Positions 8,542 through 16,706 of a DNA stretch of 64,000 nucleotides are shown here, piece by piece (the stretch's first letter is position 1; the number at the start of each line of letters is the position of its first letter). The DNA lies in NCBI RefSeq assembly GCF_902459705.1, contig NZ_CABPRU010000003.1, positions 310,001 through 374,000 on the forward strand. Reading direction: 5' to 3'. Source of the DNA: Pandoraea terrigena (GTDB taxonomy: Bacteria; Pseudomonadota; Gammaproteobacteria; Burkholderiales; Burkholderiaceae). Position numbers and translations under genes: made by a program. Below the pieces are notes generated by a model. The model did not search any database. It had not been told where the DNA came from and saw only the letters and a program-made list of their open reading frames with translations.

Positions 8542-9486
8542 ATGCCAACCCCTCATCCCTCACCTACGCCCGCACCGCCGGCAACGCTGGCCTCACCGCG
8601 CACAGCGGCCAAGGGCGACTGGCTGATCGACGCACTCCCCGGCGTAGCATCCAACTTTGCACAGATTTACTTCGTCCCGTCGGCGAGTGCCGGATTGCTG
8701 CTGTTCGCCGTGCTCGCCCTCGCCGACTTACCGGCCGCGATCACCGGACTAGCGGCGAGCATCGCCGCGTCATGTCTCGCCGTTGCGCTGCGACTGCCGC
8801 ACGCACTGCGTCGCAACGGGCTATTGGGATACAACGCGACCCTCACCGGCATCGCATTCGGCACGCTGTGGCAGCCTGGCGCCACCTATGTCGCTTGGCT
8901 GGCGGTGTGTATCTACCTGACCGTGATCGCGACGGCTGCCCTCGCGCGGCGCTCACTTCCGGCGCTCACCGGCCCGTTCGTCGGCGCAATGGCGCTCACT
9001 TGGGCGATGCAGCCATGGCTGCATTGGTTACCACGCGCCAGGGCGCTCGCCTGCGACTTGGGCACGCCGGGGTTCGTTTTCTGCTCGGTGGGGCAGGTGG
9101 TCTTCGTCGCCCCACTGGCGCTGGGCCTGCTGACGTGGTACGTGCTGGCCCTCTGGAGCCCGCGCGCTACGCTGTGGGCGCTGGCGGCGGGCGTCACCGT
9201 CTGGTCCGGGCTCGCGGCATCCACGGCGCTATGGCCGACGGCAGCCGAGCAGGCAAGTGGCGTGGGCATCAATGCGTTTCTTGCCGCCCTCGGTCTGGGG
9301 ATGTTCGGACGCCGCCCCGCCGTGCGCTTCGCGGGTGCCCTCGTGGCCGGCGGCATCTGCGTCGCCCTCGGCGCCGCGCTCGGGCCACTCGGCTGGCCCT
9401 ACTTTACGTTGCCGTTTAATCTGGCGGTCTGGATCCTGCTGAGTACGGCGCCCCAACCGCAGCGCGAGCAATCGATTTCCGCATAA
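8542..9486 (+). CDS. Urea transporter family membrane protein
   Basis: A 314-residue hydrophobic protein with about eight to ten membrane segments after a Pro/Ala-rich N-terminal tail of some 30 residues. The segment RNGLLGYNATLTGIAFG, followed by the second-half repeat with GINAFLAALGLGMF, resembles the duplicated selectivity-filter motifs of the UT urea transporter family (PF03253). Such proteins let urea diffuse passively across the inner membrane. No urease or urea-cycle gene is nearby. The start is the first ATG at 8542; its ribosome-binding site is weak. The family call is by motif resemblance only, and another small-solute channel is possible. Confidence 0.68.
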   Translation: MPTPHPSPTPAPPATLASPRTAAKGDWLIDALPGVASNFAQIYFVPSASAGLLLFAVLALADLPAAITGLAASIAASCLAVALRLPHALRRNGLLGYNATLTGIAFGTLWQPGATYVAWLAVCIYLTVIATAALARRSLPALTGPFVGAMALTWAMQPWLHWLPRARALACDLGTPGFVFCSVGQVVFVAPLALGLLTWYVLALWSPRATLWALAAGVTVWSGLAASTALWPTAAEQASGVGINAFLAALGLGMFGRRPAVRFAGALVAGGICVALGAALGPLGWPYFTLPFNLAVWILLSTAPQPQREQSISA

Positions 9487-9491
9487 AAAGA

Positions 9492-9517
9492 TGCCCAGAA
9501 CGCTTCCGTTCCGGGCA
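9492..9517 (-). terminator. Hairpin terminator between the urea-transporter and phrB genes
   Basis: An 11-base stem (9492-9502 with 9507-9517, one mismatch) closes a CTTC loop just after the urea-transporter stop. On the minus strand it is followed by CTTTTTA, so it reads best as a terminator for transcripts from phrB, though it can serve both convergent genes. Confidence 0.6.
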
Positions 9518-9788
9518 CTCGCTCATTGCTAAACCCCGTATTGCGGACCTGCCGTCTGCGCGGCAAATAATGCTCCCGCTTTCTCGCATGGTTTTGGCTT
9601 ACCCTGGCTCGTTCCCGAGCCATACCGCCGTTGTGGTATGGCGCCCCTTGACGCTCGCAAACGTCCGCAAACACCGCCGAACGCTGCGATCCGTCAGCGA
9701 AGCCCGGCCCTCTCGTGTGCCTTACTCCTATCAACGGTCAGCCTCGCAATAAAGTTGACGGGGGTATACGCCGATCGTTGCCGATTGT

Positions 9789-11288
9789 TCATCCATCGGC
9801 ATTCACGTCTTCGTCTCGCATGTTGGAGGCGGCCGGTGACTTCACGACTGCATATCTCGCAAGCGTCTCCTTGCGCGCGACGTCGTGCGCAACGCGCGGC
9901 GCCGGATAGTCGCGTCCCAGTTCCACTTGGGCGTCGAGCCGTGTCTGCGGGTCGGCTCGCCAAGGCGCGTGCAGCGCCTTGTCGGGCAACTTCGCCAGCT
10001 CCGGTACGTACTTTCGAATGAAACGCCCTTGCGGATCGAACTTCTCGGACTGCGTCACCGGATTGAAGATGCGGAAATAGGGTTGTGCGTCGCATCCGGT
10101 GGATGCTGCCCACTGCCAGCCGCCATTGTTCGCCGCGAGGTCGAAGTCGTTGAGCGCACGCGCAAAGTAGGCTTCCCCGCGCCGCCAATCGATGCCGAGG
10201 TCCTTGACCAGGAAGCTTGCCGTCACCATGCGCAAGCGGTTGTGCATATAGCCGGTCTGGTTGATCTGGCGCATGGCCGCGTCGACGAGCGGATACCCCG
10301 TGCGCCCCTCGCACCACGCCTGGAAATCCGCGTCGGCCGCCTTGCCGGAGGCCCATTCGATGGCGTCGTAGGCGGGTTTGAAAGCCCTGGCGACGACGCC
10401 CGGATGATGATGCAGGATCATGAAATAGAACTCGCGCCAGATAAGCTCGCTCAGCCACGTTTGCGCGCCGCTTCCAGCCTCACCGCCTCGCAACATCGCC
10501 GCGTGAGCCTCGCGCGCGAGCGTACGTACCGAGATCGTGCCGAAACGCAGATGCACCGACAGGTAGCTCGGCCCGCGCACGGCGGGATAGTCGCGCCGCT
10601 CATGGTAATGCGCCATGCGCGGCAGAAAATCGTCCAGCAATTGGCGGGCGCCGGACTCTCCCGCGGGCAGGGTCATCCGGCGCGCGTCGGATATCTCGAA
10701 ACCCATCGATGCCAGTGACGGGAACCGCTCCTTGCCGCCCGGTGGCACCGCCAGATGCCGCCGATCGGCCTGGCGCCCATGGGGTGCCAGGTCCACTGGC
10801 CGCACCTGCTTCAGCCACGCGCGCTGATAAGGCGTAAACACGCTATAAGGTTCGCCCTGCGCCGTGAGAATCTCGCTGGCCTCGAAGATCACCTGATCCT
10901 TGACGACTTCGAAGGCGATGCCGAGATCCTCGAGCGCGCGCGCCACCGAGCGATCACGCGTCACGGCGGCGGGTTCGTAGTCGCGCCCGGCAAAGACGGC
11001 CTGAACGTCCAGCGACTTCGCCAGCGAAGGAATCTCAGCGGCCGGATCCCCGTGGCGCACGAGCAGCGCACCCCCGGCCTCGTCCAGGGTAGTGGCCAGT
11101 TCGCCCACGCTGTCGTGGATGAACGCGACACGACGATCGTCACGCGGCAGGGCATCGAGAATCGTCGTGTCGAAGACAAACGCGACATACACCGCGTCGC
11201 ACGTGGCGAGTGCCTGCGCTAACGTTGCGTTGTCCGTGCAGCGCAGGTCGCGCCGCATCCAAACCAATCCTTTCCGGAAGTCGCTCAT
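9789..11288 (-). CDS. phrB: Deoxyribodipyrimidine photolyase
   Basis: This FAD-dependent enzyme uses blue light to split cyclobutane pyrimidine dimers in DNA. I prefer the ATG at 11288 (MSDFRKGLVWMRRDLR, 499 residues), since photolyases begin just before the VWxRRDLR strand; an ATG at 11333 would add 15 residues. The N-terminal alpha/beta antenna domain covers roughly residues 1-130. The helical FAD domain carries WREFYFMIL, then GYPLVDAAMRQ, GYMHNRLRM and NNGGWQWAASTG followed by DAQPYFRIFNP, the conserved FAD and dimer-binding core. It is divergent from a small lipoprotein gene, with 97 bases between that contain a GCGATATCGC palindrome (11346-11355). Confidence 0.95.
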   Translation of the reverse strand: MSDFRKGLVWMRRDLRCTDNATLAQALATCDAVYVAFVFDTTILDALPRDDRRVAFIHDSVGELATTLDEAGGALLVRHGDPAAEIPSLAKSLDVQAVFAGRDYEPAAVTRDRSVARALEDLGIAFEVVKDQVIFEASEILTAQGEPYSVFTPYQRAWLKQVRPVDLAPHGRQADRRHLAVPPGGKERFPSLASMGFEISDARRMTLPAGESGARQLLDDFLPRMAHYHERRDYPAVRGPSYLSVHLRFGTISVRTLAREAHAAMLRGGEAGSGAQTWLSELIWREFYFMILHHHPGVVARAFKPAYDAIEWASGKAADADFQAWCEGRTGYPLVDAAMRQINQTGYMHNRLRMVTASFLVKDLGIDWRRGEAYFARALNDFDLAANNGGWQWAASTGCDAQPYFRIFNPVTQSEKFDPQGRFIRKYVPELAKLPDKALHAPWRADPQTRLDAQVELGRDYPAPRVAHDVARKETLARYAVVKSPAASNMRDEDVNADG

Positions 11289-11385
11289 GTCAGATTGGCG
11301 CCACACGTGCGCGCCATTGTGGGTTCCGCTCAATCCCGTACCATAGCGATATCGCGGACTTTATGCCATCGGCCTCGATTACCTC

Positions 11386-11841
11386 ATGATTCGGAAGCTT
11401 CCGATTTTGGCCCGCACGCGCATCGTGGTGCCGACCCTGTTCTGCGTCGCAGCCGCCGTGCTCGCAACCGGCTGTGCCACCTCGTCAGCCCCACATGGAG
11501 CATTGATGTCGGCGCGCTCCGGCGCGCCCAATGCCGCCACGTTGCGCGAGCATCACCTGGCAGCCGCCGACGCCGCAGCCGACCAGTACCGCACGTGCCT
11601 TTATGGTCACGTCGCCCGTTACGTCGATCTCGTGCCGGACCCTGTCCGGCTGGCGGACGAAGCGGCCACCGAATGCGCCCCGATCACCGGGCGCTTCAAG
11701 CGTGAGCGGCAGGCCGCCATCGTGACGTACACCTCAGCAACCGACGCCTCGCAACAAGCCGATGCCGCCACGCTCGCGCTTCAAGCCGACGGCATGCGGG
11801 TGGCACGCGCACGCGCCACGGAGTTGCGGGCGCTACGGTAA
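11386..11841 (+). CDS. Small hypothetical lipoprotein
   Basis: A 151-residue protein with a lipoprotein signal peptide: basic start MIRKLPILARTR, a hydrophobic stretch and the lipobox LATGC with the lipidated Cys at about residue 30. The mature part is Ala-rich and helical, with two further cysteines, and ends in a long charged helix. No known domain is apparent. It is likely anchored in the cell envelope. It is divergent from phrB and followed by an intrinsic terminator, so it is probably monocistronic. Confidence 0.7.
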   Translation: MIRKLPILARTRIVVPTLFCVAAAVLATGCATSSAPHGALMSARSGAPNAATLREHHLAAADAAADQYRTCLYGHVARYVDLVPDPVRLADEAATECAPITGRFKRERQAAIVTYTSATDASQQADAATLALQADGMRVARARATELRALR

Positions 11842-11987
11842 GCGCCTCGCCGACCGTCGTCGAACTGGCGGGGTCTTCCGGGCGTGATTTCCCTAATCGG
11901 GCAAGCCCCGATTGGCGAACGACCGGCCGGTGACGAAAATGCATTCGCCCTCTTACGTCCTTTTGGGGGTACTGCGACAACGTCATT

Positions 11988-12013
11988 TGCCCGCCTCGGC
12001 GGGCATTTTCTTT
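11988..12013 (+). terminator. Intrinsic terminator after the small lipoprotein gene
   Basis: TGCCCGC (11988-11994) and GCGGGCA (11999-12005) form a stem with a CTCG loop, followed by TTTTCTTT. It lies between two convergent genes, this lipoprotein gene and dinB, and fits termination of the plus-strand transcript. Confidence 0.7.
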
Positions 12014-12122
12014 GGTATGCGCAGGATGTTCAGGCAACGTCCACCAAGTTGCGAGTTCGATGTGCCACCTCGCTCGATCCGCTCGGTTCACGCGTCTCGC
12101 TCGCCTAGCTCGTCCAAGCGAT

Positions 12123-13253
12123 CTATGTCTGTGGACCTGCAATGTCACTCGTCCCGGGCGGGGTGAGTCGGGCCGCATCGTCCGCGTCGTCGAACAACCG
12201 CAACTGGCGCGCCGCCTGGGCTTCGAGCAGGCGCACGCCCACGCCCATCAGACGCACCGGCCGGCGTTTCCGGCCGACGGCCTCGGCCAGCAATTCACGG
12301 CATTGCGCGGGATCGACACTCAGTGCGCCAGCTTCTGCCGTGGTCCTGGAAAAGTCGGCGAAGCGGACTTTGACGAACAGCTTGGCGATCGCCAGCGGTT
12401 CGCTGCGACGCGCCCGGTCGATCCGCTCGGATAACTGACGAAGCAGCGGCTCGAGCGCTGCCTCGCATTCGGCCAGCGTGCGCAGGTCGCGCGTGTAAGT
12501 GGTCTCGACGCTGATCGACTTGCGCTCTCGATCCGGGCTGACGTCGCGTGTGTCAATGCCGCGACACCGCTCGTACAGGCGCTGACCGAACACCCCGAAA
12601 CGCTCGGCAAGATCGGCCATCGAGTGGCTGCGCAAATCGGCACAGGACTGCACCCCCAGCGCCCTGAGCTTGTCCGCCGTGACCTTCCCCACGCCGAACA
12701 GGCGCTCGACAGGGAGCGCAGCAACGAAGGCATCGACTTCGGACGGTCTCACGACGAACATGCCGTCGGGCTTGCGCCAGTCGCTGGCGATCTTGGCGAT
12801 GAACTTGTTGGAGGCCACCCCGGCCGAGACGGTCAGCCCGACTTCCCCGGCAACCCGTGCGCGAATCTCGCGGGCGATCAACGTTGCCGAACCACCGCAA
12901 CGCTCACTGTGCGTGACATCGAGATACGCCTCGTCGAGCGAAAGCGGTTCGACGAGATCCGTGTAATCGCGATAGATGGCCATGATGCGCTGCGACGCCT
13001 CCTGGTATCGGCGCATCGTTGGCGCGATGATGCGCAACTCGGGACAGAGCTTGAGCGCCTGTGCCGACGGCATGGCCGAGCGCACGCCAAAGGCACGTGC
13101 CTCGTAATTGCACGTTGCGACCACGCCTCGCTGATCGGGCTGGCCGCCGACGGCCAGCGGAATTCCCCGCAACGACGGGTCATCGCGCATCTCGACAGAG
13201 GCGTAGAAGCAGTCGGCGTCGCAGTGAATGATCTTGCGCGTAGAGGAGGACAT
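12123..13253 (-). CDS. dinB: DNA polymerase IV (translesion, Y-family)
   Basis: An error-prone Y-family polymerase that extends past lesions and mismatched ends. The start is the ATG at 13253 (MSSSTRKIIHCDADCF), preceded by GGAGG; it gives 376 residues. The catalytic acidic residues are seen in CDADCFYASVE (Asp12) and SLDEAYLDVT (Asp107, Glu108). A helix-hairpin-helix stretch follows (LFGVGKVTADKLRALG). The little-finger domain ends in QLRLF (about 350-354), a good sliding-clamp binding motif followed by an acidic tail. A LexA box lies 17 bases upstream of the start codon, so expression is very likely part of the SOS response. Confidence 0.95.
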   Translation of the reverse strand: MSSSTRKIIHCDADCFYASVEMRDDPSLRGIPLAVGGQPDQRGVVATCNYEARAFGVRSAMPSAQALKLCPELRIIAPTMRRYQEASQRIMAIYRDYTDLVEPLSLDEAYLDVTHSERCGGSATLIAREIRARVAGEVGLTVSAGVASNKFIAKIASDWRKPDGMFVVRPSEVDAFVAALPVERLFGVGKVTADKLRALGVQSCADLRSHSMADLAERFGVFGQRLYERCRGIDTRDVSPDRERKSISVETTYTRDLRTLAECEAALEPLLRQLSERIDRARRSEPLAIAKLFVKVRFADFSRTTAEAGALSVDPAQCRELLAEAVGRKRRPVRLMGVGVRLLEAQAARQLRLFDDADDAARLTPPGTSDIAGPQT

Positions 13254-13270
13254 GGCAGGCGGCGGAAACA

Positions 13271-13286
13271 CTGTGCAAATATACAG
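13271..13286. promoter_or_regulatory. LexA (SOS) box of dinB
   Basis: CTGTGCAAATATACAG fits the CTG-N10-CAG operator of LexA, with the AT-rich centre typical of strong boxes (consensus CTGTATATATATACAG). It sits just ahead of dinB, a classic SOS gene. LexA control is inferred from site and context. Confidence 0.88.
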
Positions 13287-13324
13287 CATTCGCACCACAC
13301 TTGCGCCCCCCCCCTAGCATCGCG

Positions 13325-14119
13325 TCAGCGCACGGGCAGGAACTGGAGAAACTGCGCCCCGAGCAAATTCTGGACGTACCCGATGCCGGCGCGCCGGTAT
13401 TTCTCGTCAAGCATCTCGGCAAGCAGATCGAGCCGGCCAATGATCTTGCCGAACTCCCGCTCGAAGCTCACGTTGCGCACGTCGGCAAGTGCGTTCGCCA
13501 ACAGTAGCGGCTTGCCCGTGATGTCGTGACGGCTCGACAACAGCCAGGCCGCGATCTCGACGTTGCGCGCCGCATTGTAGATTCGCTGTGCGTCAAGGCC
13601 GTCGCTCAGGTAGAACACCGTCGTCCCGCCATGCGCCGCGACGATCGTATCCGACAGACTGAAAACGAACGCGGCTACCCGATCGCCGCTGAACGACGGA
13701 TCGAGCGACAGGGACAACGCCTTCACATCGCGCAGGTCTTTCAAGTCGGGCAGGCGGCGGCGCCCTTCGATGGCGGCGCGCAATTGCACCATCGCCTGCG
13801 CCTGCGTCGCAGCCCCGCCCTTGCGCCATTCGCGCGGATTGCGCTTGTAGAGCTTGTCGGCGAGACGGTACAAGCTCTCGAGATTGGCCCGCATGCCCAG
13901 TGTCGCCATGCGATTGATGTCCGTCTGCGCGAGATCGGCGGTCGTCATTGCGGTTGAGCGCACCTTGCCGTGCGCCGTGGGCGCGTCCTGATAGGACACG
14001 CATCCGGTGCACATCGCCGCCCCCGTCAACGCCACCATGATGGCTGCCGCCGTCAATCGCGCTCGCGCGGCATGGGCTAAGCCGTTTCGTTCTCGGCGCA
14101 AGGCGAGCCGTCGGGTCAT
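13325..14119 (-). CDS. Hypothetical lipoprotein
   Basis: A 264-residue protein, probably exported. A basic N-terminus and a hydrophobic stretch end at AAMCTGCVSYQ, where the second Cys looks like an unusual lipobox (C-T-G-C). The mature part is mostly helical, with a strongly hydrophobic segment near VAAFVFSLSD and the repeated theme of Leu-rich helices to the end. No domain is recognised. The initiation site is uncertain because no clear ribosome-binding site precedes 14119; an internal ATG at 14038 would give a shorter signal peptide. Confidence 0.6.
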   Translation of the reverse strand: MTRRLALRRERNGLAHAARARLTAAAIMVALTGAAMCTGCVSYQDAPTAHGKVRSTAMTTADLAQTDINRMATLGMRANLESLYRLADKLYKRNPREWRKGGAATQAQAMVQLRAAIEGRRRLPDLKDLRDVKALSLSLDPSFSGDRVAAFVFSLSDTIVAAHGGTTVFYLSDGLDAQRIYNAARNVEIAAWLLSSRHDITGKPLLLANALADVRNVSFEREFGKIIGRLDLLAEMLDEKYRRAGIGYVQNLLGAQFLQFLPVR

Positions 14120-14234
14120 GGCGGTATCGGGGTCGGTGAACGGTGAACGGTGACTCTACGCGATCAAAGCCCTCACGTCGTGTCGATTCCTCCTGAAAAT
14201 TTGTGACATTCGGTAACGCACGCCGCTCCCGCCG

Positions 14235-15317
14235 TCAGGGCTGCAGCGCCTCGCGTGCCCGCGCGAACAGCGCGTGCGTCATGGCCTCCTCCAGCCGCAG
14301 TACCGGTGTGACGCAACAGTCGGCATCGGCAAAGCGCGACGTCCATTCGGCCTGCGAAGCACTCGCAAACACCGCCGCCAGTTCAGCCTGAAGCGCACGC
14401 GCGTCGTCGCCGCCAACCGCCTGTCCGAGCGACCAGTGCCGCGCCCTCCACTCGCTGCGCCCGAGCACGTCACACAGCGTTTGCCAGAACTTGAGTTCGA
14501 GCGCGCCCACGGCCATGTATCGTCCATCCTGTGTGCGATAGACCTGATAGCAAGGCACGCCCCCGTTGAGCAAATCCTTACCCGCCCGCGACACATGCCC
14601 TTGCCGATGCAAGGCAACGGCCGGAACGAGGTTCGAGCGGAACACCTCGTGGGTCATTGAGATATCCAGCCACCGGCCGCGGCCGGTGCGTTGTGCCGCG
14701 ACCAGGGCCGCCAGCACCGCCTGTACCGCCGCCTGCCCGCCGCCGTACAGGTCGCCAATCTGGAAATTCGGCACGATCGGCGCGTCGCCCGCATCGCCCA
14801 GTTGATCGAGCACGCCCGCGTAGCCGATGTAATTGATGTCGTGCCCGGCGGCCTGCGCCATTGGCCCGTGCTGTCCGTAACCGGTAATCGAGGCCATCAC
14901 CAACGAGGGCCTGAGGCGCGCCAGCGTTTCGTAATCGAAGCCGAGCCGCGCCATCACCCCCGGGCGAAACCCCTCGAGCAACACGTCGGCGCGAGCGACC
15001 CGGTCGAGAAACGCCGCGCGGTCGCGATCGCGTTTGAGATCGAGCCGCTCAACCGATTTGCCGCGATTGAGCAACCGCCAGAACGCGCTCGGTGGCGGCT
15101 CGCCATCGTTGAGCATCATCTCGCGGGCATAGTCACCCGCGCCCGTGTCCTCGATCTTGATCACGTGCGCCCCCAACTCCGCGAGGCGCAGCCCGGCGAG
15201 CGGACCGGGCAGCAGACGCGTGAGATCCAGCACGGTGACGCCGGCCAGCGGCGCTTCGGCAGACGCGTACGATTCAGGTGCTTCGGGGTCTTTGGGGAAG
15301 TCAGGCAATTCGGTCAT
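14235..15317 (-). CDS. CaiB/BaiF-family CoA enzyme, AMACR-like racemase
   Basis: A 360-residue member of the type III CoA-transferase superfamily, closest in motifs to alpha-methylacyl-CoA racemase. Those enzymes interconvert (2R)- and (2S)-methylacyl-CoA. The start at 15317 (MTELPDFPKD) is chosen over 15353 for fit to the family. It shows VLDLTRLLPGPLAG and KIEDTGAGDYAR, the racemase signature AGHDINY with its catalytic-type His, and a downstream NFQIGDLYGGG whose Asp matches the second acid/base residue. It is the last gene of the cluster and follows the CoA-transferase by about 100 bases. The substrate is not known; the partner genes suggest a branched short-chain dicarboxyl-CoA. Confidence 0.78.
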   Translation of the reverse strand: MTELPDFPKDPEAPESYASAEAPLAGVTVLDLTRLLPGPLAGLRLAELGAHVIKIEDTGAGDYAREMMLNDGEPPPSAFWRLLNRGKSVERLDLKRDRDRAAFLDRVARADVLLEGFRPGVMARLGFDYETLARLRPSLVMASITGYGQHGPMAQAAGHDINYIGYAGVLDQLGDAGDAPIVPNFQIGDLYGGGQAAVQAVLAALVAAQRTGRGRWLDISMTHEVFRSNLVPAVALHRQGHVSRAGKDLLNGGVPCYQVYRTQDGRYMAVGALELKFWQTLCDVLGRSEWRARHWSLGQAVGGDDARALQAELAAVFASASQAEWTSRFADADCCVTPVLRLEEAMTHALFARAREALQP

Positions 15318-15419
15318 GGCAAGCGTGAAAGGGATGACGGTGGATGTCCACACCGTACCGCGCCGTGCCGCCCGTGCGCAAGCGGACGTCGCACCTTCGT
15401 CCCTCGGACATCTCCGAAT

Positions 15420-16703
15420 TCAGCCCTGATGGGTGCCGTCTTCCCACAAAACGGGACCCGAAGCATCGCCTGTCCCCAGGGCCTCGCCCGGGGAGACTTC
15501 GTGCATCGGCGCCGCGACCACGCCCTCCGTCAGCAATCGCGAGATCTGGCTGTCGAGATACCCCAGATCCCGCAGGATTTCATACGTATGCTCGCCCGCC
15601 GCGGGCAAGGGCCGGCGCGCGGGCAAGCGCTGTCCTGCCATCGCGATCGGCAGCAACGGCACCCGTGTGTGCTCGCCTTGCTCCGTCACCAGATCGCCCA
15701 AGCCGCCACTCGCGCGCAGATGCGGGTCGTCGAACAGCGCCTGTGGCGTGACGATCGGTGCGAACGGCAGACCGTGCCGCTCGAACGCGGCCGCCAGATA
15801 GCTCGCGTCGAACCCGAGCATCATCTCGCGCAGCAAAGGGAGCAGCCAATCTCGCGCGAGCACCCGGTCGTTGTTCGTCGCGAGCCGCGCGTCGTCGGCC
15901 AGATCCTGACGGCCGAACACGTCGCAGAAGATCCGCCACTGGGTGTCGCTCACCACTGCGAGGAAAATCTGCACGCCGTCGCGCGCCGTGAACACGTCGT
16001 AGATTCCCCAGGCCGAGAGGCGAGCAGGCATGGGGTCGGGTGCCAGCCCCGTCACCGCGAACTGCTGCATGTGTTGCGCCGCGAGCAGCACACAGTTCTC
16101 GAACAGCGCGCCCTGCACTTCCTGCCCGCGGCCGGTGCTCTTGCGCTCGTAAAGCGCCGCCAGCGCCGCGAGCGCGCCAAACACGCCGCCCATGATGTCG
16201 TTGACCGAAGTCCCCGCGCGCAGCGGCTGCCCGCGTGGCCCCGTCATGTAGGCGAGCCCGGCCATCATCTGTACGACTTCGTCGAGTGCGGTGCGCGTGG
16301 CGTACGGTCCCGGCAGGAACCCTTTGAGCGAGACGTAGACGAGCGCGGGATTCAACCGAGACAAGGTCGCGTAATCCAGCCCGAACTGGCGCATGCGTCC
16401 CGGCTTGAAGTTCTCGGTCACCACGTCTGCCTTGCTCACCAGCCGCAGGATCAGCTCATGCCCCTCGGCCCGCGTGACATCCACGGCAAGACTGCGCTTG
16501 TTGCGATTGAACGTGCGGAAAAAGCCCGCGCCAGTGCCCAGCAGGCGCCGTGTGGGGTCGCCGCCGACCGGCTCCACCTTGATGACGTCGGCACCGAGAT
16601 CGCCGAGCACCATGCCGCAGGTGGGGCCCATCACCATATGAGAAAACTCCACAACGCGAATGTCTTTCAACGGCATTGGCGTTGCCGGGGACACGTCCTG
16701 CAT
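15420..16703 (-). CDS. Type III CoA-transferase (CaiB/BaiF family)
   Basis: A 427-residue family III CoA-transferase, which moves CoA from a donor such as succinyl-CoA to a carboxylic acid. It has the N-terminal VVEFSHMVMGPTCGM and KVEPVGGDPTRRL blocks, NRNKRSLAVD, and TALDEVVQMMAGLAYMTG, where the Asp matches the catalytic Asp of formyl-CoA transferase. The start ATG at 16703 lies 3 bases after the stop of the upstream hydro-lyase gene, so the two are almost certainly cotranslated. The likely role is to activate the acid formed or used by that hydro-lyase; the acid itself cannot be named from sequence. Confidence 0.85.
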   Translation of the reverse strand: MQDVSPATPMPLKDIRVVEFSHMVMGPTCGMVLGDLGADVIKVEPVGGDPTRRLLGTGAGFFRTFNRNKRSLAVDVTRAEGHELILRLVSKADVVTENFKPGRMRQFGLDYATLSRLNPALVYVSLKGFLPGPYATRTALDEVVQMMAGLAYMTGPRGQPLRAGTSVNDIMGGVFGALAALAALYERKSTGRGQEVQGALFENCVLLAAQHMQQFAVTGLAPDPMPARLSAWGIYDVFTARDGVQIFLAVVSDTQWRIFCDVFGRQDLADDARLATNNDRVLARDWLLPLLREMMLGFDASYLAAAFERHGLPFAPIVTPQALFDDPHLRASGGLGDLVTEQGEHTRVPLLPIAMAGQRLPARRPLPAAGEHTYEILRDLGYLDSQISRLLTEGVVAAPMHEVSPGEALGTGDASGPVLWEDGTHQG

Positions 16704-16706
16704 CGC

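Noticed and set aside
13306-13314. Run of nine C upstream of dinB as a phase-variation tract
   Set aside because: It lies outside any reading frame and outside the LexA box; a single homopolymer in a GC-rich chromosome is weak evidence.
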